The position numbers were made by a program, and so were the translations under genes. Below are positions 1 through 9,943 of a stretch of 64,000 nucleotides of DNA, piece after piece. Source of the stretch: Trichomonas vaginalis G3 (Eukaryota; Parabasalia; Trichomonadida; Trichomonadidae). Under the pieces are notes generated by a model that made no database searches, was not told where the DNA came from, and saw only the letters and a program-made list of their open reading frames with translations. The stretch's first letter is position 1. Every line of letters starts with the position of its first letter. The stretch spans positions 21,671,585 to 21,735,584 of the forward strand of contig NC_067205.1 in assembly GCF_026262505.1 (NCBI RefSeq). Reading direction: 5' to 3'.

Positions 1-392
1 TTCTCTTCCTCTTTAGGAGCAAACACTGGCTTAGACTCTAAAATCTTTTTACCCAATTTACCTTGAACTTCTACAACTTTAGACTCATAATATTCATAGT
101 CGTCTGCTTTCTTTGGTTCATAAGGTATAACAAGTTTGTATGCTTTGCCTTCTTTAAGGTTTGAAAACCTTCTGTCAAAACTTTCTTTGACTGTTAACAA
201 ACCTTCTATGTCTAAGTCTTCAAATTTCGCACCATTTTTAGTCACAATAGCAAACTTAACTGGTTCGATGTTCCAAACTTTGTCAAATGTAGACTTTTCA
301 AAATGGTAGAAGTAAACATTCAAATATGTGAATGGGTCTAGTTCTTCTTTAAGTCCTGACATGTACTTGTTGACTGAGATGAATTTCGTCAT
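1..392 (-). CDS. Maverick small protein of unknown function, partial (cut by window start)
   Basis: This is the N-terminal 130 or so residues of the protein encoded intact at 46979-47398 in element 2. The start MTKFISVNKYMSGLKEEL is conserved and differences are few substitutions (for example STFDKVW against SSFSKVW). It lies directly downstream of the helicase gene, separated by a short AT-rich spacer containing the AAAAATATTTTTT-type leader seen before several element genes. No domain is recognised. The position between helicase and packaging genes suggests a replication or virion accessory role, which is inference only. Confidence 0.75.
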   Translation of the reverse strand, partial: MTKFISVNKYMSGLKEELDPFTYLNVYFYHFEKSTFDKVWNIEPVKFAIVTKNGAKFEDLDIEGLLTVKESFDRRFSNLKEGKAYKLVIPYEPKKADDYEYYESKVVEVQGKLGKKILESKPVFAPKEEE

Positions 393-429
393 CTTTTCTA
401 TCGGATAAAAAAAATATTTTTTTTAAAAT

Positions 430-1661
430 TTACTCAGAAAAATTTTTCTTTGTATATACACCATTCTGTATGTCTAAAAGACTTTTGACATTTGCCAAGA
501 ATGTTCGTTTAGACGCTGTCATATAACCATACTCTTGACAATACTGTTTATACGAATCGTACAATGACCTTTCATCTAAACACTCAAAGTCAGTTTCATC
601 TATGAACAGTTCATATACACTCTTGTTTGCTTCTAACAATGTTTGTCTCTCTTCGGTATGTGGAATTTGTCTTGGATTGAACTTGAAATATCTAATGTCA
701 TGAAATATGAGAACAAGTGGTTGTAAAAGTCAGATGTTAAAGTTTCTGCTAAGTCGTCAAAATATTCTGTATCTTGCATATGAGCTTCTGACGTTCTGAC
801 AACTACATATCTTCTGTCAGAACTTTCTAACTTCATCGGAACGGCGTTGTTTGAAACCATGACGAAATTTGCAACATTTTCACAAACTCTTTGGTCTTTA
901 TATTTCTTTCAACAACTCCAACTTTGTCTGTTATAAGACTCTTCAAAGCATCCGAGTTTAAAACCTTTGTTGTATCTATACTTTGAAGTTCGTTACATAC
1001 TATAAGTTTCATATTCTCTATTGAAGAGTTAAATTTACCGCAGATGTTTTCTAAGTTTGTCATATTCGGGTTCGAATAGCCCTCTAACAGTTTGCATAAG
1101 ATATCTGTAAAGAAAGTGTTCTTACCTGTTCCTTGTTTTCCAATTATAATGAGAGCAGTTTCATTTTTAGCACTTGGATGTTGTAAGATGTTTGCAAACC
1201 AACATAAGATATACTCATAGACTCTTTCGTTTCCATTGCATATAATTTCTTTGACATGGTCTAACCAAGCTTCTATAATTTTCTTTCCATTCTACTTGTT
1301 CATATTTATATCCAGTGAAGATAGAATAGAAGTTTGGAGAAGGTGTATAGAACTTTATACCACGAACTGAAAAATCTTCTAACTTTGACAATAAGATATC
1401 CCAAGCATCTAACATCTTCATACCAACTTGTACGACTTTTATTTTCTTAAGTTTCTGTTTACATTCTTGTTCTGAAACTATTGTCGCTCTTGGTTTGTTA
1501 AAGACTACATCCCATTCTTTCATGACATAACATTCTGGGGCAGAGTCGACATAAATGACTAAACGTTTCAAATTCTCGACTGCTTTGTTATAGTCTCTAA
1601 ATGGACACATATTTCTGAACGCTTGGAAGTCATAAAAATCTGAAACGTCTATTCTGTACAT
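430..1661 (-). pseudogene. SF3 (D5-like) replicative helicase, element 1 copy, frameshifted
   Basis: The locus is homologous over its length to 47436-48669. N-terminal part (from MYRIDVSDFYDF at 1661) is open to about 1283, where two bases are missing relative to element 2. Further indels split the rest into pieces ending with VYTKKNFSE at 430. The Walker A region (around 1120-1150), the Walker B-like CNELQ stretch and the sensor region with DRRYVVVRT are all present in pieces. Superfamily 3 helicases of this D5-like type unwind DNA during replication of Polintons and large DNA viruses. Breaks may be real decay or base-calling errors. Confidence 0.85.
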
Positions 1662-1691
1662 TTTTTATAAAAATAAAAAAAAATATTTTTT

Positions 1692-2497
1692 TTATTCTTG
1701 AGCTATTTGTTGTTGCATTTGTTCCATTTGTTGCATTTGTTGTTCTTGAGCTATTTGTTGTTGAAGTTGTTCTTGTAGTACAATACTTTCACCAGTTGCA
1801 TCTTCCAATTCGAAACTTTCTGCCGTCATTGACAAATACATAGGACATAAAAGTTTTACAGGAACAAAGTTTGCGTCAACTAAGGTTAAGTTTATGTTTG
1901 CTAAAGTGTTTGAGTTTACTAAAGCTGAAAACTCTGCATTCGAATGAACAATAGGCAAACCAGCAGAGAAAGTGTTGTTTATACGCATGAGTATCTTTTG
2001 GTCATAGTAGTTTCTGTCGACATTCGAATAGCACTTTGAACCTAAGTTTGAAACAATATATAAAATAGGTGTACTTAAAGTCAATGGAACAGACATTCCT
2101 TGTATGACACCTTTTCCTGTTATAGGAAACTGTTGGTAGTAAAAACCAGATATAAGTTTTGTATTATAGCTCATATCGTTTATACTAAACTCAGTCGGAC
2201 ATCCAAACATAATGAAACCTGCTCTAGTTGCAGCACATGTTACATCCGTCCTTAAAGTATTAAATAAGTCAACAAAACCTGTTGGTGGTATATCTGAGTA
2301 AGTATCTTCAAAGGAGTATTTTTTACCATTCACAACAAAAATCTTCTGGTGTCAAAAGAGCAAAACAGGCTTTAGTCGTCATCGTGTTTAAGGTCAGTTT
2401 ACAATATCGTCCTTGAGGACTTTGTAAGTTTGTTGTTATAGAATTATATGACTCAGGGTTTTTAGTCGTAATAGTATAAAACTATGTCTTCTGCCAT
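1692..2497 (-). pseudogene. Penton-like minor capsid candidate with Gln-rich tail, element 1 copy
   Basis: About 268 residues starting MAED at 2497; one or more indels near 2340-2480 break the first 55 residues, and the rest (2333-1692) is open. The middle is beta-rich, with a stretch reading INLTLVDANFVPVKLL near the C-terminal third. That pattern resembles the last strands of single jelly-roll penton proteins of Polintons. The C-terminus is a Gln/Met repeat (QQQIAQEQQMQQ) longer here than in the copy at 48699-49485. It lies in the capsid gene cluster. Penton assignment is inference; structural virion protein is more secure. Confidence 0.55.
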
Positions 2498-2507
2498 TTA
2501 CATATAT

Positions 2508-2739
2508 TTAAAAGTTTTTCTGAAAGTGGAGAAGAACTTCATCTAAACTTTCACATGGCGTTTCTTGAAGTTCTCTGTCTAAGAAGTTCAAATATTTTGT
2601 AAAGACATAGAACTTTCCTTTGTCTACACGAACAAACAAAACAGGGTCTTTCATATCGTTCAAAAAGTGTGTAAAGTCCTTTACATGAAATAAAGTCTAT
2701 ATTGTTTTTCTTCAAACATCTTTCAAGAAGTTTTGACAT
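2508..2739 (-). pseudogene. Small element-1-specific protein gene, frameshifted
   Basis: A short gene of about 76 residues starts MSKLLERCLKKNNIDF at 2739. After a one-base slip it continues in another frame as a lysine- and aromatic-rich sequence ending at a TAA at 2508-2510. No family is recognised. The whole gene is absent at the equivalent place in element 2 (near 49485), where the flanking genes meet within a few bases. Two short similar junction sequences (catttac and catttttac) bound it, so it behaves as a discrete presence/absence cassette. Confidence 0.5.
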
Positions 2740-2745
2740 TTTTAC

Positions 2746-3326
2746 TTAGCAAACAAACTTTAATGAAATGTTGTGGTCGTCAAATATTTTTATGACGTCT
2801 GGGAAACTATATTTTAAGTTCAACGTTTCACCTCCTTTCATAACGTAGATCTTGTCAATGACATTGTATGAAACACCACAGCAAGCAATGTCGGGTTCTA
2901 TTTCTTTGATGTTTATATCGTCTGCCTCTGTCAAAAGTTTCAATAGTTCTTTCAAAATTTCATGAGGTGCGATGACATATGAGTTCACTTTTACAGGGTT
3001 GTGCTCAACCAAGTTTAACATTATACCCAAAGCTTGACAAATCTTCTCCTGAGTTTTAAGTTTTCTTTAAGTTGTTGGTAGTCATTTCGAATATCTGCAA
3101 CAGAACTTAAGTCTCTGCTAACTTCAGGATATGTTGGTTGTTCTTTTACAGGAACTATTGTTATACCATCTTCGTCTTCGTATGGTTTCCCCACTTCAAC
3201 ATCTCTTTCTTTGACATTGACAACAACACTTTGACTGTTTGTTTGAGTTGGTGAATTTAACTTCACATCTGCCACCGCCATTAAACCTTTTGAAACACTT
3301 ACGCTTCTATTTTTCGGAAATGACAT
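2746..3326 (-). pseudogene. Maverick capsid-cluster protein of unknown function, element 1 copy
   Basis: The protein starts MSFPKNRSVSVSKGLMAVAD at 3326 and ends HNISLKFVC at 2746, about 193 residues, broken by an indel near 3030-3060. It has a charged N-terminal half (VNVKERDVEVGKPYEDEDG) followed by a short helical stretch and a compact C-terminal domain. Element 2 carries the same gene at 49490-50068. It is divergent from the plus-strand gene at 3345, with only 18 bases between the two start codons. No function is recognised. Confidence 0.65.
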
Positions 3327-3344
3327 TTTACTTAGAATAAAAAG

Positions 3345-3763
3345 ATGGACGTATTTGAGTATCTCTTCGAATTGAAGCAAACAAAGTTTACACACACAAA
3401 CAATACAAGTTCATTGACAGAGTAGTTCTTTACACAAACAATGGAAAATGTTATAGAATAGCAGTCTTTGCTGAACCAAAATATTTTCATAAAGCAAAGA
3501 AAGTTGGTATAACCGAGATGGTGAAAGTTCTTGACGTTGACAAAAATATAGCAACAAAACTGACCGATATTTCTAAAGGTAAGTTTTTAATACAATACTA
3601 TGTCAAAACTGGCGTACTGTCAATATTTGACGGAGAGAAGTCAGTTCAAGAACAACTTACTGACCTGCTGCCAAAATCTGCTCGATGGAAGCTGTCGTTA
3701 TGCCAATCTGAGGAGCCCCAGCAGGTTTCATCGAACGAATCTTCAAAAGAGCATCTTCCGTGA
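3345..3763 (+). pseudogene. Small plus-strand protein overlapping the 3' end of the capsid gene, element 1 copy
   Basis: Starts MDVFEYLFELK at 3345 and, after one indel near 3385, runs to 3763 (about 139 residues). Its equivalent in element 2 is 50087-50505. The last 35 codons lie antisense to the end of the major capsid gene. The first part has a beta-rich look (IVLYTNNGKCYRIAVFAEPK) and a KVLxxDKNI segment; no family is recognised. It shares a very short divergent promoter region with the gene starting at 3326. Conservation of the frame in two copies supports a real gene. Confidence 0.55.
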
Positions 3764-5259
3764 AAAGTGCTATTGGTTTTGTAAACTTCTTGCTTTCAAT
3801 TCATCTGGACCGTCTCTGTCACCAGTATATTGTATTTGAACTGTACCAACAGTTGAAATACCACCCATAAAGTCTTCTGAGTCAGCAAATGGAATGCCAA
3901 TCCAAAAGTTTGAACGGTCTCCATTTGTATATTGAGTTTTTTGAGCTCCTGTATGAGTCCATACTTTCACATATGGCATAATAGAACTTTGCATTTCAGG
4001 GTTAATGGTTGTTGTGAAGTTGTTGTTAAAGTTCATAGCATCTAATGTCAAGTTGTATGACCTCATATCCTCAACTGTAGAATATTCTTCTCTTGGATAG
4101 TATTTGCCATCTATGTTTATATGATATTTAATACCGGGGTTGTAGAAACAAGAATAGTCATTTATAGTTCGTCTGAACAGTACAAACATAGTATCTGCAT
4201 GTTTCATTGCAGTTGTTAAAGGCAATATCTGTTCTTGCACCTGGGTCAGCACTTTGGTTTTCCAACTTCACCTGCAAAGTCTTTGACAGATATTTGGTGT
4301 ATAGGGAACATAAGTGGAACTGCAATATATTTGGCAGCTAAAGCATTTGAAATATCTGGGTCCAACATATAGACTGCAAGTCTGCTTTCTATTCTCTTGC
4401 ATTCAAACTTTTCGCATGTGAACTTAACTGGTCCCAAGCAGTTCCAGCAGCATTGAAATAATAGTTTACTTCAGTGTTGAGGTTTGAGAAACCAAAGTCT
4501 AAGTCAACTTTGTCTTTGCAAAAGTCGGCGAATGACATTTTATTTGTTCCCACTACTTCTGTAAGAGTGAATGGGTCTTGTGTTGGTGCAATGACTAAGT
4601 TATTTTTGCTTGGAGTAAGTTCAATAGAAATTTTTCCTGCCCAGTTTGGCAAGTATCTTAAAAACCTGAAGATGAGGAAAGATGACAAAGGAACTCTAAG
4701 TTTCAATTTTACTTTGGTTACTGCTGCTGCAGTTTGTCCAGAAAGGTTAACATAAACTCCTGGAACGTTAGGGTCAAGTCTTCTTATTTTTCAATAGTTG
4801 CATACTGGTTGTTTGTTCTCTAGCTTGTGGTTGTACTGAGTTTCTCAAAGCGAACCATTCATAGTTTGCCCATGTTACTGTTTGAACTAAGTCAGAGTTA
4901 GAATATATCTTATATCCCATGAAAACTTCTGGAGCATATTGGTATCCGACATAGAAAATTCCATTGCAACCTTTCTTGTCAGACAACTTGGCAGAAGGTT
5001 TTATTTCAATGTCTTGTTCCACGTATAAGAAAGAGTTGTCAATAGAAATTATATGAAACTGTCGCAAGCAATATTACTGTTGTTGAAGAACCTTCTCCAA
5101 ACTCACTACGTTTCCATAAGAAACAGCAGTTGTATATTGTAAGTTCCAGGAACTATTTTCTGACCTTCTAATGGCATTGTCGCATTCGTTATACCATTCG
5201 GAAACATTTCCATTCATGGCATCCAAAACTGTTGGCGTTATATTCTGAGCGGCGTACAT
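3657..5259 (-). pseudogene. Double jelly-roll major capsid protein, element 1 copy, multiple frameshifts
   Basis: Homologous to the better preserved copy at 50399-52001. The start MYAAQNITPTVLDAMNG is at 5259 and the stop at 3657-3659. At least four indels split it into pieces (roughly 5259-5074, 5067-4774, 4706-4389, 4437-4246, 4252-3770). Family hallmarks are visible in the pieces: VTWANYEWFALRNSVQPQ and the block LRVPLSSFLIFRFLRYLPNW, the latter like the highly conserved segment of Polinton major capsid proteins. Adjacent to the large structural gene and the small capsid-cluster genes. Confidence 0.85.
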
Positions 5260-5292
5260 TTCATATGGGTAAAAATATAGAATAGTTTGGTT

Positions 5293-8200
5293 TTATATGT
5301 CATAATAGAAACCCACGTGGACCAAGCTTTACTTTCTTCCTGACTGAGTTTTTAACTCTTCTTTTTCCTTCATTGCACTACTTTCACTAGATGAAGTTCT
5401 TCTCACTACTTTCACTTTGTTTACTCTCTCTTCTTCGCTTTGGTAACTTGCCCTCTGCTTTCAAGTTGTTGCATCTTTGCCTCATGTTCACCTAGTATGT
5501 TGTAAATTTCCCATGTCCTTTTTGCCTTTGGGCTCTGGTCGCCCATCTCAGGTAACCTATATCCTAGAAAGAGTTTGTCATAGTTTGTATTTGAGTCTTC
5601 GTATTGTTTGCATGACTCTTTCCTGAGTTTCCGGTTCAAGCTCTTCAAACAGAGTTGTCCATATGGAATAAGCTCGTTTCCAAATATATGTTTTTTGTAG
5701 CCATTCTGGTTTTCTTTCCATGTTACCAACAATATCTTTTGTGAATGGGAAAAGCTTTTACCAATGTTTCAGTCTTGCGTCGTTTATTTCTGTAGTTGGT
5801 TTTATTTTGTCAAGGAACATGTTTTTCAATACTAACATTTCATTTGGTACTGTCCATTTGAGTTTTCTTAAATATTCATCCCTTCTCGGTTCATTGTCTG
5901 CAAAGTAAGTTTTTTATGACATTTTGTAAACTTTCGTTTGCAAGGTCATGTACAATAGGTTCTCTTCCTTCTCTATCCCTAACTTTCTTTCTAAACTCTT
6001 CACCAAATATACCATCTCTATGGTTCTGTGTAGTTCTTTGAGATAAATGTTCTAGAACGTCAGGTGTTATATTTTCCATCAGCCATGTTCATTTCATACT
6101 GGTCCAAAATATCTGCATGTTTCATATCTTTCAATGGCATTAAAGCCGCGCTTAAAATACCAGCTATATCTGGTTCACCCATTGACTTCCATTGCGTCTA
6201 CAACTTCTTGGAATTGTGGTTGTAAGTTTATGAACCACCTATCCGGATTAGCTTTATGACCCCATCTCATTGTAGTTCCATCGTCTGCAGAAACAAAAGT
6301 AGGTTTGTTTCCATCTTGGTTAGGTTCTGAATGAACTTTAAACAATGTTTCATTTCTATATGTTTTGTTGAAATTTAACCTTTTATCTTCACCGAGTTCA
6401 TCCGAAGATTGAACGTTAAATGCTCGTAAGTAAAAAGGGTTGTTGTATTTGTGTACATTTTCTTTCAGTACTTCCATTCTATGCTGAATATTTTCATCTG
6501 GTGTTGGAGTCTTTTGTATGTCGGCAAACATTTTTCGATATTCTTCTACTATGTCAGCCGAATTTTTTTTAGACTCTTGGAAATATTCCATATTCTCCGC
6601 ATACTCTTGTTGAGGGTCAAGATTTTTCGGCTGTTCCAAATCTTCATCTAGTTCTGTGAAGTTAGTTTCCAAAGGAGTGACTTGTTCGTTTCCTTCAGGC
6701 TCTTCTAGCTGTTGTTGCTGAACTATTTCTTCCATGTCTGGTTGTATCTGAACTAGTTCTTCCTGTGGAGTTTCTTGTACCTCATCTGCTGGCATTTCAT
6801 ATATTCCGAGACCGTTTTTAACAACTTCCCTTTCTAAGTCATCCGGACTCATAAACCTTTCTTCTTTCGTTCCGTCTCTATTTTTTACGCGTTTCATGAC
6901 GGGAGTTGAATTGTCATTTAGCTCTGACATCAAATATCTCGGAGTAAATTCATCCATGTCATTTGGATGATATGCTATTAAATCATATCCCTTAGCGAGC
7001 TTGTATTTTCCAGGTTTGAAATTATATCCGATTTTATGCTGAACCATAAAGCTAAATAGGTTCGGGTCAGTATTTCCATCCTTGAACTTTCTAATAGCTT
7101 CTTTATATCTGTCACTAAAGTCAATACTATCTGGGTAACCATAGTCTTCCTTAAGCCTTTTTAAGAATTCTTGGTTTCCTTGTTCTCTACTTCTTTTATG
7201 TCCTTGCTCTGTTTGTGGTTGTTGTTGTTGTGCAGGGTTTTGAACTGTTGGTTGTTGTGTTGGTTGTTGTGTTGGTTGTTGTGTTGGTTTTGGTGCATGC
7301 CTATGTCTGTGTCCATGTGACGATGTAAATGTTTTAGGTAGTCCTGGTGCAGGTGCTTCTCTTGGAGGGTTTGGTGGTATATAAATTCCAACAGCTGGTA
7401 TATAAGTTCCACCAGCTGGCACATATGTTCCATCTGCAGCGTAATGTCCTACCTGACTTTTCGTTCTTAAGAAAGCATTTACTAGGTCTGTTTTGGTCTG
7501 TTGTAACTCTTTTTCTTGACTTTCCACAACAGTTGCTCTAACGGCGTCATAGGCACTTTGAACTGCCTGTCTCGTTGCTGCATCTGTTATTTTCGTCATA
7601 TTTTGTGCTACTTCTCTTAACTCTTTGTCGAAACCTTCAGACTTCAGTTTCTTTCCAGATGAGAAGTCGTTCACTTGTTTCACCTTACTATAAAGAGCTT
7701 CGAAGGCGTTCTTAAAGTCAGCATTTGTTAAAGCTTCATTTGAACTGTCTTCATCCGCTTGTATTTTTGTCCTTATTGACCCTATGAGTTGGGCTGCTTT
7801 GGCGTTGGCTTGGGCATCTAACCAGTCATTGTTAGCTTTTATATATTCTGCGCTTTTCATTGCCTTTTGCATGGCTGCGTCGTTATTTTTACTTTCTTGT
7901 GCTAAGTTTTCATACTGTACGGTTTGGTTTTGCAACTGTAAAAGTTTTTCTGCCTTTACATTTGCTTCAACTTCTTTTTTATACTCATCGCTATCCATAT
8001 ATGTCTTCAGGGCTTTTTGTTTTATCTCTTCATCTTTCAGTACTTTATATCGAGTAGTATGGTTTTTCAAATTTATGACATCTTGTTCCATTTTTGCTAC
8101 TTCTGCTGCTTTTTCTGACACTTTTTCGCATATTCCTCTGTACTTAGTTCTTTCAGTTGTTCTTCTTTCTTCTTTTTCTCTACGTTTAACTCATTGAGTT

Positions 8201-8573
8201 TCTTTGTGTGTCTGTCATATTCTAGTTTCTTTTCGTTTTCACTTATTTGCTTCTGTATGTCTATGTTTGACTTTTTGACATCTGTTATTTGATTTTTGAG
8301 TGAACTCAAATTCATTTGACTTTGAGGGTTATATGCTGTTCCGTCTGCAGCTCCACCATAGCCTGCCATTTTCGCTAAAAGTGCCGCTCTTAAACCTCCA
8401 CTCTGTGCACCAACAACTCGGTTTAAAAGCATAGGATTGCTTGACATTTGTTGCAACATAGTGGGGTCATTCAGCATTTGTTGTTGCAACTGTTGTTGTG
8501 GTGTTAGTTTTACTATTGGATGTTTCAATGCTCTCTTCCTCTTACGTATATTCTTACGTAGCTTACGTGGCAT
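5293..8573 (-). CDS. Large basic coiled-coil structural protein (about 1,090 residues), element 1 copy
   Basis: First gene inside the right terminus. The N-terminus is strongly basic (MPRKLRKNIRKRKRALKH), followed by Gln-rich and coiled-coil segments, a PTQQ repeat (around 7230-7290), acidic stretches and a C-terminal domain ending in Lys/Arg clusters. The longest intact piece is 6175-8121 (648 codons). One A is missing in a homopolymer at about 8115, which separates it from the upstream piece 8097-8573; further indels occur between 5300 and 6175. The same gene is at 52034-55354. Position, size and basic ends suggest a DNA-binding core or scaffold protein of the virion; no named family was recognised. 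Confidence 0.6.
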
Positions 8574-8755
8574 TTTAAGTGAAGTTAAAAAGCGGCTTTT
8601 GACAGATGTTTATATGACACTTTTTGTTCAGCACAAAACACTACTCGGTCAAAGTGTTGTCAGTTTTGTAAAATAACCGTCCTATCTTGTTAAGACTTCC
8701 TGGACTGTTGTCAAAATGTCATGTTGTCTCATTTTTTCAGAGAAGTTCGTTTAAC

Positions 8756-8785
8756 CGAGGGACCGAGGGACCGAGGGACCTGGTG
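8756..8785. repeat. Three tandem CCGAGGGAC units next to the element 1 terminus
   Basis: Three perfect 9-bp units followed by CTGGTG directly precede the terminal repeat. The same module, together with an upstream GACTGTTGTCAAAATGTC-like stretch, occurs inside element 2 at 43091-43120 (same orientation) and about 40514-40541 (inverted). It is absent beside the right terminus of element 2. Confidence 0.8.
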
Positions 8786-8857
8786 TTATACTAAACATCT
8801 TCAGGGGGCTAGAGGGGCGCAGCCCTGGAAGCCCCACTACCTTTTTTTTTTTTTTTT
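8786..8857. repeat. Right terminal repeat of element 1
   Basis: Reverse complement of the left terminal repeats at 31071 and 55762: TTATACTAAACATCTTCAGG, then a GC-rich block, then CCCCACTACC and a 16-base T-tract. Internal differences to the other ends are small indels in the GC-rich part. The outermost base and any target duplication cannot be fixed because the repeat ends in a homopolymer. Confidence 0.85.
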
Positions 8858-8977
8858 ATGTTCCACATATTTTGTAAAGCTTTCAATCTTGGTCAAGAAT
8901 TTAAAAATTTCAAATAATTTTTGAAATGCTAGTGAAGCCTTATGCAGAAGATAAGGAAAATTATTAAATTATTATTT

Positions 8978-9943
8978 TTATCTATTACTAAATAACAAAA
9001 CAGGTGTAAAATATTTACCAAAAAGAAAATTTATGCATGGACGTAATGAAATAATTTTATTTTCTTTCTTTGTGATAAATAATAATAATATTCCAAGATT
9101 TCCTTCACATGGACGTAGTCCGATAAATGTCAAATTATTTTTAAATGATTCTCTTCCTTGATCTGAATTATCAATTATTCCATTCATTGTAAAAGTAGAA
9201 TAGTTATTAATACTACATCGATGAATATAAATCTGTCCATAATATGTATAAAATATATTTCCTTTGTTAATCTGAGGATTGTTTTGGAAAGATGAATCAA
9301 AAATATCAAGTCTTTTAGATGTAACAGAAACAATTCCAAAATATTCATCATTTTGAGAATTATTTTTATAATTACATTGGTCAATTCTTCCCCGAGAATT
9401 ATAAAAATAAGTAATTATTCCGTCAGTTACTTGTAAATTCTCAAAATTACAAAATGAAACATTTACTGTTGAATCAACACCATCATAACAAAAACCTGGA
9501 GATTGATATGTAATACAGTTAGAAATGTTTGTTTTTGAAAGTGATACAAAACCATTTAACTGATAAAGCATATGATATGCTGAACTATTTCCTCCATTAC
9601 AAATTGATCCTTGGAGAATTGTACTGTTGATTTTGCCTTCGAAACAAGTAAATTGGCCCCAGGAGGGAGTTTTACTTTCAAATGAACAGAAGTAATCAAT
9701 AATAATGTCATTTTTGCTATAACTTTTAATATATAATGTACCTGGACCTTCTGAAAAAACGATTTCGAAAAGTAAAATTGAGTAATCTTTTGTATCTTCG
9801 AATTTAACTGCTCAATCTTGAAGGTCGATGAATTTACAGATGTCTGCAAAACATCTGTTCTCATTTGGAGTGACTTGTTGAACTTCACCTGTAAAGACGG
9901 AAGAAGGAGGATTAATTCCTTCATAATAAAGATGCCAAATACT
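8978..9943 (-). pseudogene. Beta-helix surface-type protein, 3' part, split by a mariner
   Basis: The C-terminal 197 residues (9571-8978) form an open frame with repeated Asn-rich turns such as NNSQNDEYFGIVSV and SSFQNNPQINKG. These are typical of right-handed beta-helix, polymorphic-membrane-protein-like repeats, and are followed by a hydrophobic segment and SLRPCINFLFGKY. Upstream to 9943 the correct frame is broken by indels. The gene continues on the other side of the mariner at 11249. Copies of the family are at 12908, 15856 and 27056. Surface or secreted location is inferred from the repeat type. Confidence 0.65.

Larger units (their letters stand above)
1..8857 (-). mobile_element. Maverick/Polinton element 1, right arm (continues beyond the window)
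   Basis: Nearly all genes are on the minus strand and are collinear with 46979-55354 at high identity, so this is a second copy of the right arm of element 2. From the terminus inward it carries the large structural protein, the major capsid protein, two small proteins in a divergent pair, an extra small gene, a penton-like protein, the SF3 helicase and a small unknown protein cut by the window edge. The right end is a terminal repeat closing in a T-tract. The 100 bp next to the terminus differ from element 2. Element assignment is firm from gene content; completeness cannot be judged. Confidence 0.9.
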
